Assembly: GCA_004794655.1 (NCBI GenBank)
Contig: SMMW01000152.1
Coordinates: 496,001 to 560,000, forward strand
Reading direction: 5' to 3'
From: Marisa cornuarietis
Lineage: Eukaryota > Mollusca > Gastropoda > Architaenioglossa > Ampullariidae
DNA: 64,000 nucleotides
This document shows, in pieces, positions 1 through 12,700 of this stretch. The notes beneath the pieces are model-generated. The model had not been told where the DNA came from. It saw only the letters and a list, made by a program, of their open reading frames with translations, and made no database searches. The stretch's first letter is position 1; every line of letters starts with the position of its first letter. The position numbers and the translations under genes were made by a program.

Positions 1-1845
1 CAGACGGGTGCAAAAGTACGTCAGTCAACAGTCCACTGGCTGTCCGTGGCCTGCCATAAATACTCACCCCAGGCAAGCTTGACACTGGGTGAGCATAGCA
101 CGGACCGCATGTGGGAATTGACAAAGTTGAGGTCCCACGTTTACCACATAAGAGAAGGGGATGTACACAGGGGCCGAGGGGCGTCACTACCCCTATACCC
201 CCCTCTATAGCCTGAACGTGACAGGGTAAAGGCCATCAAAGTTTCCTCCTCCAGGTTTATTTTGACTCTACATTCGAGAGAAGTATAAAAGGTTAAAGCA
301 TACTCTGGCCAGTACAATAAAAACATCTTTTGCTAATCCATGAGCAAGTAGACATGATTTATCAGGGAAGATTATAAAGAGAATGATGGGATACACTGTC
401 CTTGACACAGTGAACCAGTTACAAGTTGTCTACCACTACAACTATTTCCATGGTCCTTTAACCTTTCCCTATTTCTAAATCTAAGACCCACACAAAGCAT
501 ATTACTACTAATGATAATAATAATTAGAATAATTGTTATATTGTGCCTGGTTCGAGCTAAAATATACCAAGCACAAAACACATATACAAGCTCATGCAAG
601 GGAATGTGGTAAGTATTTTTGGAGGAGCAAACGTCCTGTGCTGTATTTTTTAAAAGTTCCATTTGTCTGTATTCCATAAGTGCACTGAAAGAATTGGAAC
701 TATGAGTGCAGATACTGCAAAAGAGCACTCGTCACAGGTGGAAAGGGAGAACATTGGAGTTCTGAGCAGAAAGGCAACCTTAGATGGCAGCACCCGTGAT
801 GGTCTATGCTAGCGAACTAGGGTAGATAGCACAGTGCAGACACTGAAAACAAAGGGAGGCCGCTTAGATATACTACTATATATGGCTACTGTATGCTCAG
901 AGGGCAGTAAACTGTCCTTCAGCAGAAGAAGAATGTTGAGGCCAATACAGAACAATGCGAGGTCAGACTTGTCTGTCCTACTGTATGTTGATAGAGTTCC
1001 ATGTACACTGGACTGAAGGAGGAGGATGTGTACAGTGTTGCTTGGCAGGCAGTTTCCTGTGATTGTGAGGGGCTACCGGATTGAAGTTATGTCCTGCATG
1101 TTGTCTTAACTCATTGGAAAATAAAGCTTACTAGGAGAAACACAATGACAATAGCAATTGTTCATTAACAAAGATTACAGGATAAGAATACAATGCACGT
1201 TTTCAATCTAGCCTTTGTCCTGAAGAGCTAGAAAGTAAAAAGCACAAACTAAATATGATCGAGTAATCAAAAAAACCCAGAAAAGGGTGAATATATAAAG
1301 CAAAAGGGTTAAGAAATTGTACATAGTTTAAGGAATTATTTTCTTCTTGCCATGAAATGGAAGCCTCACGTGTATGTGTGGGGTGGAAAATGTATGCAAA
1401 AATCCACCATTTGTTCGATTCCCACCAAATTTGGTAGGAATATTCTTTATGTCTATGGGAAGGTTGTAGAGTTTGCTTAAATTGCTTTGGAGTATCTTCG
1501 TTATGTTACTGGTGCATACGAAGGGAAAAATACTATGCAGAAAGAATTTTGACATTAACATAGAACAAACTTTGACCTTATAATTTGAGAAAGCATCCTA
1601 TGAGAGAGAAAGGAAGGGTTTAAAAAAAATTGAGTGAGAAAGAGGAATGGGGAGCAACAGAGATTCTGGCATCAATTGTTACCCCCCGCTTCACTCAAAG
1701 CATCGTGCCCCCCTCCCATCTCCAAACAATCAGCTTTGGGAAGGGATTACAAGGTGTTTCACAAGTTCGCTACACTCACGTGAATGTGCTTCACCCCCCA
1801 AAAAAGTGACAGATCAAAGGTTAACAATATTATCACAGATAGAAG
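1..1845. other. No gene seen
   Basis: Open frames are short and without recognisable domains. The right edge carries the R1 poly(A) signal on the minus strand. Confidence 0.5.
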
Positions 1846-1957
1846 ATTTATTTGTTCGTTGCAGTGTTAACACATTATACTGGGACAGCAAAGTTGACGC
1901 ACTGCTCGTCCAGAGAACTCGACCTTAACTGTGGCTAGAGTGACAAGAAGTTGTCGT

Positions 1958-2202
1958 CTACTTCCCGTCCACAACTGGTGTAAGGTACGGGTTATCTGCA
2001 CAAAGTTGCATCTTTGTATCCCAGACTGGTGTGAGGTAGGGGTTTTCCAAGGCAGACGTTCTTGTCTGATTCTCGTGGAAACGAGATGCTGATGACTGAC
2101 ACTTCACCTTGTCCTCTGTGACAGGAATAAGGTAAGGGCTTTCCTGATCTTCAGGCAGGAAACATGCACCAGTGAAGACCTGGTTGGAAGCTGGGCTGCA
2201 GT
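1958..2202 (-). CDS. R1 terminal exon with three YLxPV motifs
   Basis: It starts after an acceptor ending ttgcag in phase 1 (Asp-Cys-Ser-Pro) and ends at a TAG. The encoded tail holds ESPYLIPV, ENPYLTPV and DNPYLTPV with spacings of roughly 37 and 17 residues. The repeated core suggests internal duplication of a docking motif. Confidence 0.85.
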
Positions 2203-5200
2203 CTGCAATATAAATCAACCAGTTAATGCAGTAACTATTATTTAAAAAAAAAAACAGAAACACTGGCGTCAGGGTTGTACATTGATATGTCAATAGTTTC
2301 AGCCGATGGGAGAACTGAGACAACAGCCAACCCCCACCATACTTGAAATTACATACTAAGACCTCTTTCTGTGCTTGTTGATGTTTGTAGGTCTGTATTG
2401 CAAGAAACATGAGTAATTGCAGATGTTTTATGAATAATATCTTTGTACTGGACCCAACCCCGTCACTTGAAAGATGTTTTATGAATAATATCTTTGTACT
2501 GGACCCAACCCCGTCACTTGAAAAAAATATTTTGCCCTATTGTGGAATTCTGGACACAAACCAGACTGACGATGAGACCTGCTATAAACTATATAATCGG
2601 TCATATCTGTCACCACAAGGAAAGAAAATGCTGTCAATCAGGGGCGGTTTTCATGAAGATAAAGGTAATTAGGTCGTGCTGGGTAAATCAAAGACAAGCG
2701 TCTTGTGTCCGTAGCGATAAAGTTGGGTCCAGACCCTGCGGGAGCTGCTTTACCCCTAGGACTGTAGTTATAAATCAAAGGTACTGATGCCCTGGGGGTA
2801 AAGTAACATAAAGCAATATCCCTAGGGCATGGACTGTCCGTCGTAGCAACGAAGACAAGACATTTTCCCTTGATTTTCCCATTTTGCTAATGAGTGACAA
2901 TTTATCCGCATTTCATGAGTTAAGCTCCAGGTTCTGGAGGGCGTCCTACTTCCAGGGTTTGGTCTAGCTCCACTAAACACCTGCAACCCTTTGTAATGAT
3001 AGCTGTGCAGACTATAGGCAAGACATGACCCTCTATGTCATCGGCCGACCCTTTAGAGGTCTGCGCCCGTTTCCACATACTGAACCCCGTAACATTAGCG
3101 GTTCGTATCTAACCCTGTTGTATCATTACCTCTGCTTCATGACTGTGGCCCCGGTTCAAAGGGCGCGGAAGCCTGATGGTTAGTGCGATCGACTTTAATT
3201 GTCGTCGGTTCGAAGTCCGCTTGGACCTGTGATGGGTTAACTCTCCCTGCCCACCCAACATATAGGTACCTGATTTCTCAGGGAAAGATATAGCGGCAGG
3301 ACAGAGAGAGAGAGAGAGAGAGCTGGTCTTAATCTTGCCCTGCCTTATACATGGTGAATCACATAATTCACCATGCACTGATCTAAAACTACTGTAGGAC
3401 CTTGCTTGCATTGTAATAAAAACTGCTGATCCCCGCGGAGATATCGTACCACTCACAATGTCAAACAAACCAGCATGGCACATCAACCACCTCCTTGGTT
3501 TTCAAATCAGAGAAACAAAGCAGCTTCAAAAACAAGCAGGGACATTGACAGTTCTTAATGACGAATCGCATGATGGTCTCGTGTTTGGAGTTCCAGTATG
3601 ACGGCTAGTTGGCTTCAAACGGAGCTGGCCGGGGTCTGTCCCTTAGTTTCGGATCAGCGCCTTTCACACTTTACTTAATTGTGAACAGTGTACAAGCAAG
3701 AAGCAAACAAAACAGAGAAACAGTAGCGGGTGGGGGAACGAAAATAACATGCATGTAACTGTCGGACTTACCCGACTTCCCAGGGTGTGTCTCAGGGGGT
3801 CTGTTGTGCTCAGTGCGCATGTCCCGATGTGATAACATTGTCTTCCAGCGTTTACCGCAGGCAGCGGGACCAGGTCTGCCGGTCAGCGGTTGATATGTTC
3901 GATCCGTCTCCTCACATAAACTCTTTCGCACTAGATGTCCATAGCTCTCATCGTCGTCGAGTCGTCTGTTCTCTAACCAAAATCAAATTAATGGTGTTTT
4001 TCCAAGCAAAATCAAACGGGTATATCGTTCTAACCAAAATCAAACGGTATCGGATGCCAGGTTTGAAATACAGACTTATCGACATAATTTACCGATGATA
4101 ATAAGGGCTTGAAGCTTACAGGCTGATTGCCACTGTATTCCCTTATTAGAAGCCGATCGCATATTTCTCAACATTATTTCATTTTTGCTCTCGACCTTCT
4201 CTAAATGTGAGTCATCGAGACAACCATGGGTTTTATTAACCTGACAAACATATTCGAAGGTTCGACCAACTTTGACAAAGTCTTTACATGGCTTTTATAT
4301 ATATATATATATATCTAAAGCTTTGCCAAAATTGGTCAAACCTTCGACCATATTTATCCGAGTAAGAAAAGCTTTAACATCAAAATGTGTTTAGTCACGT
4401 ATGATTAAGTTGCTTACCTTTTTCTCACTGCATACCAGTAAAAACATCATAAACTCACCTGAAGTCAGGACTGTCTCGCGAATTTCTTCGTATCTGTCAC
4501 AATAAGAATTATAAGAACATTAGTGATTCAATGTTGTGAGTTCCAGATCAGGTCGCAGTTTAATGTTGCTAAGTATGGTGAAGGTAAGGAAAGTCGGAAA
4601 AAGCTACAGGGAAATGGGCAGCTATGTTTAGCCACCATTAAGAAATGTTTTTCAATCGTGGAGATAAGATAATTCGCAAACCTAACCTATATCATTTTTT
4701 TTTAAATAATGCAAACTGTACTCCTGGCATTACTTTGCCTTGGAGTTTTTCTGTAATATTTCGTTAAATTCTTGATCCTTAGTATTTTCCTGAAATAATT
4801 TACTGACACTTAACTTTGAGAATTCGTTTGTGAAAAAAGACTTGAGGTAATTATGAATGTCTGCTTCAAAACTGATATAATGTGTTCGCCATTGCCAGTA
4901 TGTTTGTACAAAAAACATTTAATGTTTCAGTTCATAGAACAGATTTTTAAAGTAAATGCTAGGAAAAGTGTTTAAAAAAGCCCCCAGTCATTCCGGCAAT
5001 AAATTTTTTTCGGGAAGACCAAGGTTGGTTATTGTAAATACTCACGTGCTATAACCTTCCTCATCAGACTCTGCGGGGAGAAAAAAAGAAAACAAGCGGA
5101 TAGAGGAAAATATTTATGAAAGGCCAGACATCAATTAAAAATACATATCGACAGAGAAATGAAACTGTTGAATTATTCGGTTTGTACTGTTGATGAATGA

Positions 5201-6680
5201 GGGTACTTCTTTTAGATCACTGTCCTATCCAATCAGCATTGAGAAGTTTTCTTGGTGCCGTGTGCAAACCGGAAAAGGGGGGCATGCGTGGCTTAACTGA
5301 TAGCAGTCTTTCACAATAAACTTAATTATTCTACGAGCTACACGATCTCACCTTCATTGATATAGATAGCGATTTGAATCAACGGGAAGTTCTGAGTTTG
5401 TCAAAATGTTTTTCACAGCTGCTTGCATTGCCGAACTACTTATTTTAGACGATGGGTATCAGAGATGAGGGACGGTCATAAAAATAAAACATTATTTATT
5501 ATTTTTTGGTTTTAATATATATCTATACTTAATTAATTTGTAAACACATCACAGAGAAATCTAGAAATATTTAATGTTCCACAGCTTTGTGGATACATAT
5601 ATTTATTAAAATAGATTTCCCAGCAGTGACAATTATTTTCCACACTTATAAAGCTCCGTTAATTGTTATTTTAGAATCAGTTTCTGATGCTTCATCACGC
5701 ATCTTTCACGCTTATTCTCTCCAAGCCTGGCAACAAAGCTTGAGCTTAAATTGTAAACAGATGTAATGTTGGGGTCGATCTAATTTATTGGAAATCTTGA
5801 CACGAAATGCCGACTACACATTGTTGAGTTTTCTGTCAGCATGCTCTCTCTTCGTGTCGCTTACAATCACAGTTTTCGTCTATCGAGTTTTTTGGGCTGC
5901 TGTGGGGAAAACAAATATAATACTAGCTTTTCTACTGCCTTTTTCTTTAATTTACTGTTGTGATAGTTTATAGCACCACAGTGGTTATTTTACCCATTAT
6001 TCTACGCTCCTATATCTCAGTGGCGGCAACTGCATGAGTGGCTTACAGTCCAAACCCCCCACTTCTTCTGAACCACCGAGGAGTGTGAACTGCGCATGTG
6101 CTGAATAATTACCGAAATACCCTCATTAACAAGCTCAATAAAGGGAGACTATTTTATGTGCACGTGCATGGTTGAAAACGTGCGTGTGTGCTCCTGTGTA
6201 TCTAACAATTAAAAGTCTGAGCTGAGTAATTTGGCAATATACAGACACCACAGACATGATTTTTTTTCTCGATAACAATAGAGAAAAAAACTTGCTAAAG
6301 CCCGTTTGACACGAATCTTACAAACTAAAATGAAAAATTTAAGCACTAAACGAGCTTTCTGAGGCAAGTCGGGTTGAAACCTTATTTTGGACGACAGAGT
6401 ACTAGCTCCAACCTTTTCCTCCCACACTACGACAACGGCACCGCTACAGCTCTGGTTGTCGCTTTGTTTACGGGCCCACGTCTGCTCAGCTTACAACACG
6501 TTGAAGGATTTTACTTTAGTCAAGTCCATTACTTCTTATCGTCTGCTAATTATTTGTTTCCTTGTAGAGATTTGCTGGGGCCGTCGTCATGAAACTGATG
6601 AAAGCAAGAGGACGTCGTTGCCAAGGGGGCACCATAGGGAAAATCATTGGCAAGCATCTTGTCTACATAATTCCGTAACG

Positions 6681-6759
<79 letters not shown>

Positions 6760-9700
6760 ACTCTTATCTTATTTCCCGTATGCATGTCAAGCTCGTTTAT
6801 CACGTTCATCACATTTCATTTTCATTTGCAATTTTCCCCGAAAAGGAATAAAAAAAAGAAGAAATTACTTAACTATCCTTCCTTGGTGGTTGAGCGGTTT
6901 TTGTTTTGGTTCTGACGCTAACATACAGAAACATTAAGGGGTTTCGGTCATTAAAATAGAAGGAGATTTCAGATCATCAGTTAAAACCAGTTGTGTACAA
7001 TTACTAGTTTCATTGACCAGTTGTTAAAAGAGTACACATCAATGTACAAGTGGGAATATTATTGAGACCTTGATCCTTTATTTGCTTTTATTACCATGTT
7101 ATTATTATGTTTATGCTGCTGGCAGTTAATAAAGTTTTGTGGTGAAACATCAGGTTTCGTGTCTGGTTTATTATACATGTCTTATGAAATGTGACCTGCT
7201 AATTAGGTTTCCACACCTCCTTAAAACACTTTCTTTGCATGAAGTAAAGATCTCTTTACATGTTCCTATGCCTCAGAAAAGATCTTTACATGTAAGATCG
7301 TGGTTTTATGGCTAATGCACTCAATCAGATGAGGTCGTAATCCTGATGTTCATAAGCATGAACTCTCTGGGTTTTGACTTGATGATGCCATGCTGCTGAC
7401 AAGTGATTTTAAACATCGGGTTTTCTCAGACGGCATTCACAAAGGTCCTGTAACATGTCTGCGAACTTTATATAAAGCAGACGCAAATCTTAACAAAAAT
7501 GTCTTGCATCAGGTCTGACAATGGACGATTGTAGTCAACTGCTGTGGCGGGAAGTCAAAACTTTCAATAAAAAATAAATACGATTTGTGGAAATTTTGGA
7601 ATATGTTTTTATTATGACTACCTTTCAATGGCAAAGAGGTTTTATTTTTAAAATATATTTTAAAGGGAACGCAAAGTTTGCACCTTTTAAATAAATATTT
7701 CATGCATTTCAAAGACACAAGACCTCTTTATACAAACTTTAACATTTACATTAAGAAATGAAAAATTAAAAAAAGTACTTTCATATGAAGTAATGTTGAC
7801 AGAAGAATTCATAAGAATGTTCGTTTGTTTACTATTTCCTTGACTGATGTTAGCCCTTCCGCTAATTTGAACCCACCTACTTCTTTACTGCAGTTTACTG
7901 CTCTTCTTGGAATTTGGCTGGGATTTTTTTTATTCTTAATGAGCATACCGATATCAACTTCCTTTCCTTATTATTCAATATATCTCTTCATGAGGAACGT
8001 TCATTTTCTTTACTTTTTCTTCTTACCCACCCTTCTATCTTTTACCCTTGAACTGTGTATTGGTTGTCAAATACTCGCCAGTATGGGCAGTGATACCCAC
8101 CGAGGGTCATTGTCGGTTTGTTTCGTCTCCTTCTTATGAAACGGCGAGACACAAGGGTGATGAGCGTCACCGCCATGATGAAGCACGAGCAGCTTACGAT
8201 GATGAGAGCGAGGAACTGAGGCTGTAATTCTCCACCCGCCGTTTCCTTATACCGGGTGAACGAGGACAGAGTGGAGACATCTCTGGTAGAAATTTCTTCG
8301 TTTTTGTCGTCGGTGCTTTCGCGAGGTTTTGAGGTCTTGCTATCCTCTTCGCCATTTTGCGTTGTTAATGCGAAGGTAGTTTCGTCTGAATAGAAGAATA
8401 AGCACGAGTTTCGTATTTAGAGGCATAGTCGAATTTTGCTTGCTGTAATTTGATTTTGGTCTTGATGGAACAGGAAATAATCTTGTATTCAATTTCGCTG
8501 CTAGAGGACTTTAAAATTTAATACAATAATAACTTAATAGGTATAATGTGCGTGCTGTGTTTGACTCGGTCAGGATATAAAAATAAGCAATAGACTTGCT
8601 TCCAGTTTCGTTGTTAGGTGACTTTATTAAACATAATTATGCGCATGGGATTCTGAATTCAAATGAAGAACATGGAACCAGAACCAGGTTACATAATTCT
8701 GGTTCCATGTTCTTCATGTGAATTCAGCAGAACTGAGAAAGAAATTTTAGACGTTGCCATGATTGGCATCCATCACTGTAGTTTGTTTTCCTGCAAATGT
8801 ATATAGTTTCTACTCCAACATTAAGTAAGGACTGAAAAATAAGCAGCAATTCACAACATCGCATGCGTCTTTTCTGTTCATAAGGCTAGCTGTCGCAAAA
8901 GCAGGAAAGCAATCAAAGAAGATGAGCCTGAGTAAACAGACTTAAAGCAGCCGGTCAGCATTGTCTTGCTTAATCTTCAAAAGGTCATTATCTGCAGAAT
9001 TGTAAATTATTCCATCCAGATGTTTAGTGTGATCAACCGTACAGCACCAGCCACCGGAATGCAAATTCGTGTCTGTGTAAAGGGATAAACATATACACGT
9101 GCGATACGTATCACTGACCTGGACAGGTGATGACGTCGATGTTGACTTGGATACCAGCGCCAGTCGACTGAAAAAGATTCATCAACCAGAGGCCAGCGTC
9201 GTTACTGGTGACGGGTTTCAATAACTTGTACCGGAAGTCCCCTGTTGACTCGCAGCGACACGCTACAGTCTTGGAGACACACGTTTGGTTCCTGAGCTCT
9301 AAGTGGCAAACATTGGCAAATATCCCGGCCTTGTTTTTGTGTTTGAAGAACAAGTCAAAGTTGCTTGAGTTCTGTAAGTCTTGCAGCGAAAAAGGAATTT
9401 CATGCATTCGTCCGTGGCACCATCGGAAAGACATTTTGTCGTTTCCAGTGAAGAGAGTCACGCCATTTACTGGAACCAAATTAACAAAGGTGTCAGTTAA
9501 TTTGCGACTCCTTCACACACTAAACTTCTCACTGAGGTTTCGTAATCAGAAGTCCACCAGCTTGCTGCACAGTGAAGTTTTGTGAAAGCAAGCTGGGAAT
9601 ATGGCAAAGGTAAGTGTTAACTAACGGGTCTTGATTAATGACCGTTAATAGCTCGTTGAGTTCAGAGATCTGACAGTGTCAACTTCCAAAGGGAACACAG

Positions 9701-12700
9701 AAGGTTTCGTTATCCAAAACAATAAATAATTCTTCGATTTCAAACTGAGTAATGCTAAACAACAATACACGCCTACCCTAAAACCTCAACAACTACAGTG
9801 GCGACACACGTCCGTCCAAAACCGTGAAACTAAACGGCGACACACGCCTACAATACTCTAACCTACTCCTTCTCTCTCTCTCTCTCCCTCTTTTAACCAT
9901 CACTAAACGTTACACCTGCGCTCTCTTTCTCGAACATTTCTGACATCACCGCTTGCGTCATTCATCCAGACTTGCGTCATTCACCGAGGATCACGTCATT
10001 CACACTTGCTCACGCGCTCGCTAGGACTGACCCAGTATAAAACATTTCATTCGTAACAGTGAGGGGTTTGTGGGCGATGCGGCGAAGGGCATGACACCAG
10101 AGCGTGCACAATCCAAAACAACAAGGACTTTGCCTGCATAAACTGTGGCACCACTGGCCACAGTGCTCGATATGGAGGCTGCCCTTGTAGGGTCATTCAT
10201 AGGCAAGCCAGCCAGATCAGCGCAACTGGCCAAATGTCATACAGGGAAGCGCTAAACACGTCAAAAGAAAAGTACTGGTCCAGAAAGGACACAGCACCCA
10301 CTAGGGAGGCCCTCAAAGAACAACAAACCCCACCTCCACCGGCCCCTCAGACAGCTTCCCGGTCAGAAAACTCTGTCCCAGCCTCACAGACCATAGAAGA
10401 AGCCGCGTCAGAGCTAGTAAATGACCACAACATAGAAAACCAGAGAATAACGGAAAATACAATGACCACCGATCAAGACAGTCACCCACCAACGACAACA
10501 GACCCGACAAAAACCACAGAGACCTGTGACAATCTTTCCGCAGTTGTCATGTCATTAATGGGGAAAATAAATGAATATAGCAGCAAGATTATAAGAAATG
10601 AAGACCTAAAAGAAAAAGAAATGCCAGTGTTAATAACTATGCTTCAAACCCTGTCAGGACTGATGAACTTACTACTATATTAAAATGGATAACAAACAGG
10701 TGAAGTTTATGCAGTGGAACTGCAGGACACTAAATAGTAACAAACACGAGCTATTAAACTTTATTAAAAATAGTTTGCCAGACGTAATAGCCCTACAGGA
10801 AGTAAACTTCGCCCGAGAACCAATTCCAATTCCAGGCTATAAATTCCCCCCTATCTACAAGTCGAGACCTAAACCACTCACAGGAGGAGGAGTAGCTATC
10901 TATGTTAAAACCGAATTAACAGTCACAGAAGTAAACCACCAACTAAACCCCGAACTAGAGATAATCATAGCTGAAATCACTTTACCATCAGGTAAAAAAT
11001 TAAAAATAGCCAACATATACATCCCTAACATGTACAAATACAGCAAAATCACAGTAGATGATCTAACAAATGTTTTCCTATCAGCCATTCTAATCCTAGG
11101 GGACTTCAATGCTAAAAACCCACTCTGGGATAGGGATAAACCAAAAGCAAACAAAGGAGGCAAAATGTTAGAAGAAGCAATGGATAATTCGAATATGTGT
11201 TTATTAAATAATGGTCAGCCCACTCATGTTTATTGCCAAGGCGATACAGACTCAACCTCAGCCATAGACCTATCAATATGTACCCCAGAACTAGCAAATA
11301 TCTTGAAATGGGAAGTTTATGAAGAAGACACCCTAGGGAGTGACCACTTCACAATCATGATTGCCATGCCAGAAACCAAACTAAATCACCCAAACCCCCA
11401 ACCCTTCAGAATTAATACTAAAAAAACTAACTGGAACCTATACCAGTCACTAACATTACTGAGTGAGGTATGGCTCCCTGATGATGACATAGATACGAAG
11501 ACAGCCAAACTGACAAACAGTATCATGAAAGCTATCCAATCAGCAACACCAAACGGCAACGGTAGCAAGTATAAATATGCTGGCCAAGCATGGTGGAATA
11601 AAGACTGTGAAAAGGTAATTAGAAATAGAAAATATAAACTAAAGATATGGAAGAAAAATAAAACTATCGAAAATAGACTAGAATACAAAAAGTCACGGTC
11701 CTTAGCAAAAAACACTATCCTACAAGCTAAAAAAGATGACTGGCATAGGTTTACAGAATCTCTAGATTTAAATTCAAACCTAAATGACAGCTGGAAAAAG
11801 GTAAAATATCTTAATCAGGGCCCCAGGTCCACAATGCCAACCTTGTTGAAAGATGGTTTAAAGTATGAAACAAACCAAGAAAAAGCTAACCTCTTAGCGC
11901 AACAATTCCAAGATGCTAGCACAGACTATAATCTAGACCCGGACTTCAAATTACATAGGGAACAGGCCGAACGAGACTTTCTACCCCCTTTAAACCAACA
12001 GGACCCTTTTAAATTAACAGAAAAAATAACTCAGGAAGAGCTTGAGCAGGCCCTAACAACTAAAAGGCCGGGATCAGCTCCAGGCCCAGACCTCATCACC
12101 TACGAAATGCTGCAAAAATGTCATCATAAAACTAAACTTCATATTTTAGAGCTTTTTAATGAAATTCTCGATAAAAGCTCACTCCCCAGCATGTGGAAAA
12201 TGGCTACAGTGGTCCCAATCCCCAAACCAGGTAAGGAAAAGACATCCCCTACTAGCTACAGACCAATAGCGCTCACCTCGCAGTTAGGCAAGACGTTTGA
12301 AACAATAATCAAATGCAGATTAAACTACTACTGCGAAGTAAACAACATTCTACCCCCAGAACAGAGTGGGTTTAGGGAAAAACGTAGTACGATGGATCAT
12401 ATAACAGCCTTACAGCAGGAAATAATTAACGCTCATACCGAAAAAAGAGTGAACCTGTGTGGAGTGTTCTTGGACATTGAGAAAGCCTTCGACATGCTCT
12501 GGCATTAAGGTCTGCTCCAGAAACTCTACCGCATAGGCACTCCAAACAAAATCGTCCAATTAGTTCGATCCTTCCTGTCAAACAGGAAAATAGCAATAAG
12601 AGTGGAAAACCAGACGTCTAAAGAGGTGCTGCTTGATAATGGAGTGCCCCAGGGGAGCGTCCTCAGTCCATTATTGTTTAACATAATGATCGCAGACCTC

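Noticed and set aside
3155..3230. Functional tRNA gene
   Set aside because: Boxes A and B are present but the cloverleaf stems do not close, and a SINE body follows.
7825..8139. Hydrophobic plus-strand frame of 104 residues
   Set aside because: Pyrimidine-rich sequence partly antisense to the R1 membrane exon; no domain or splice context.
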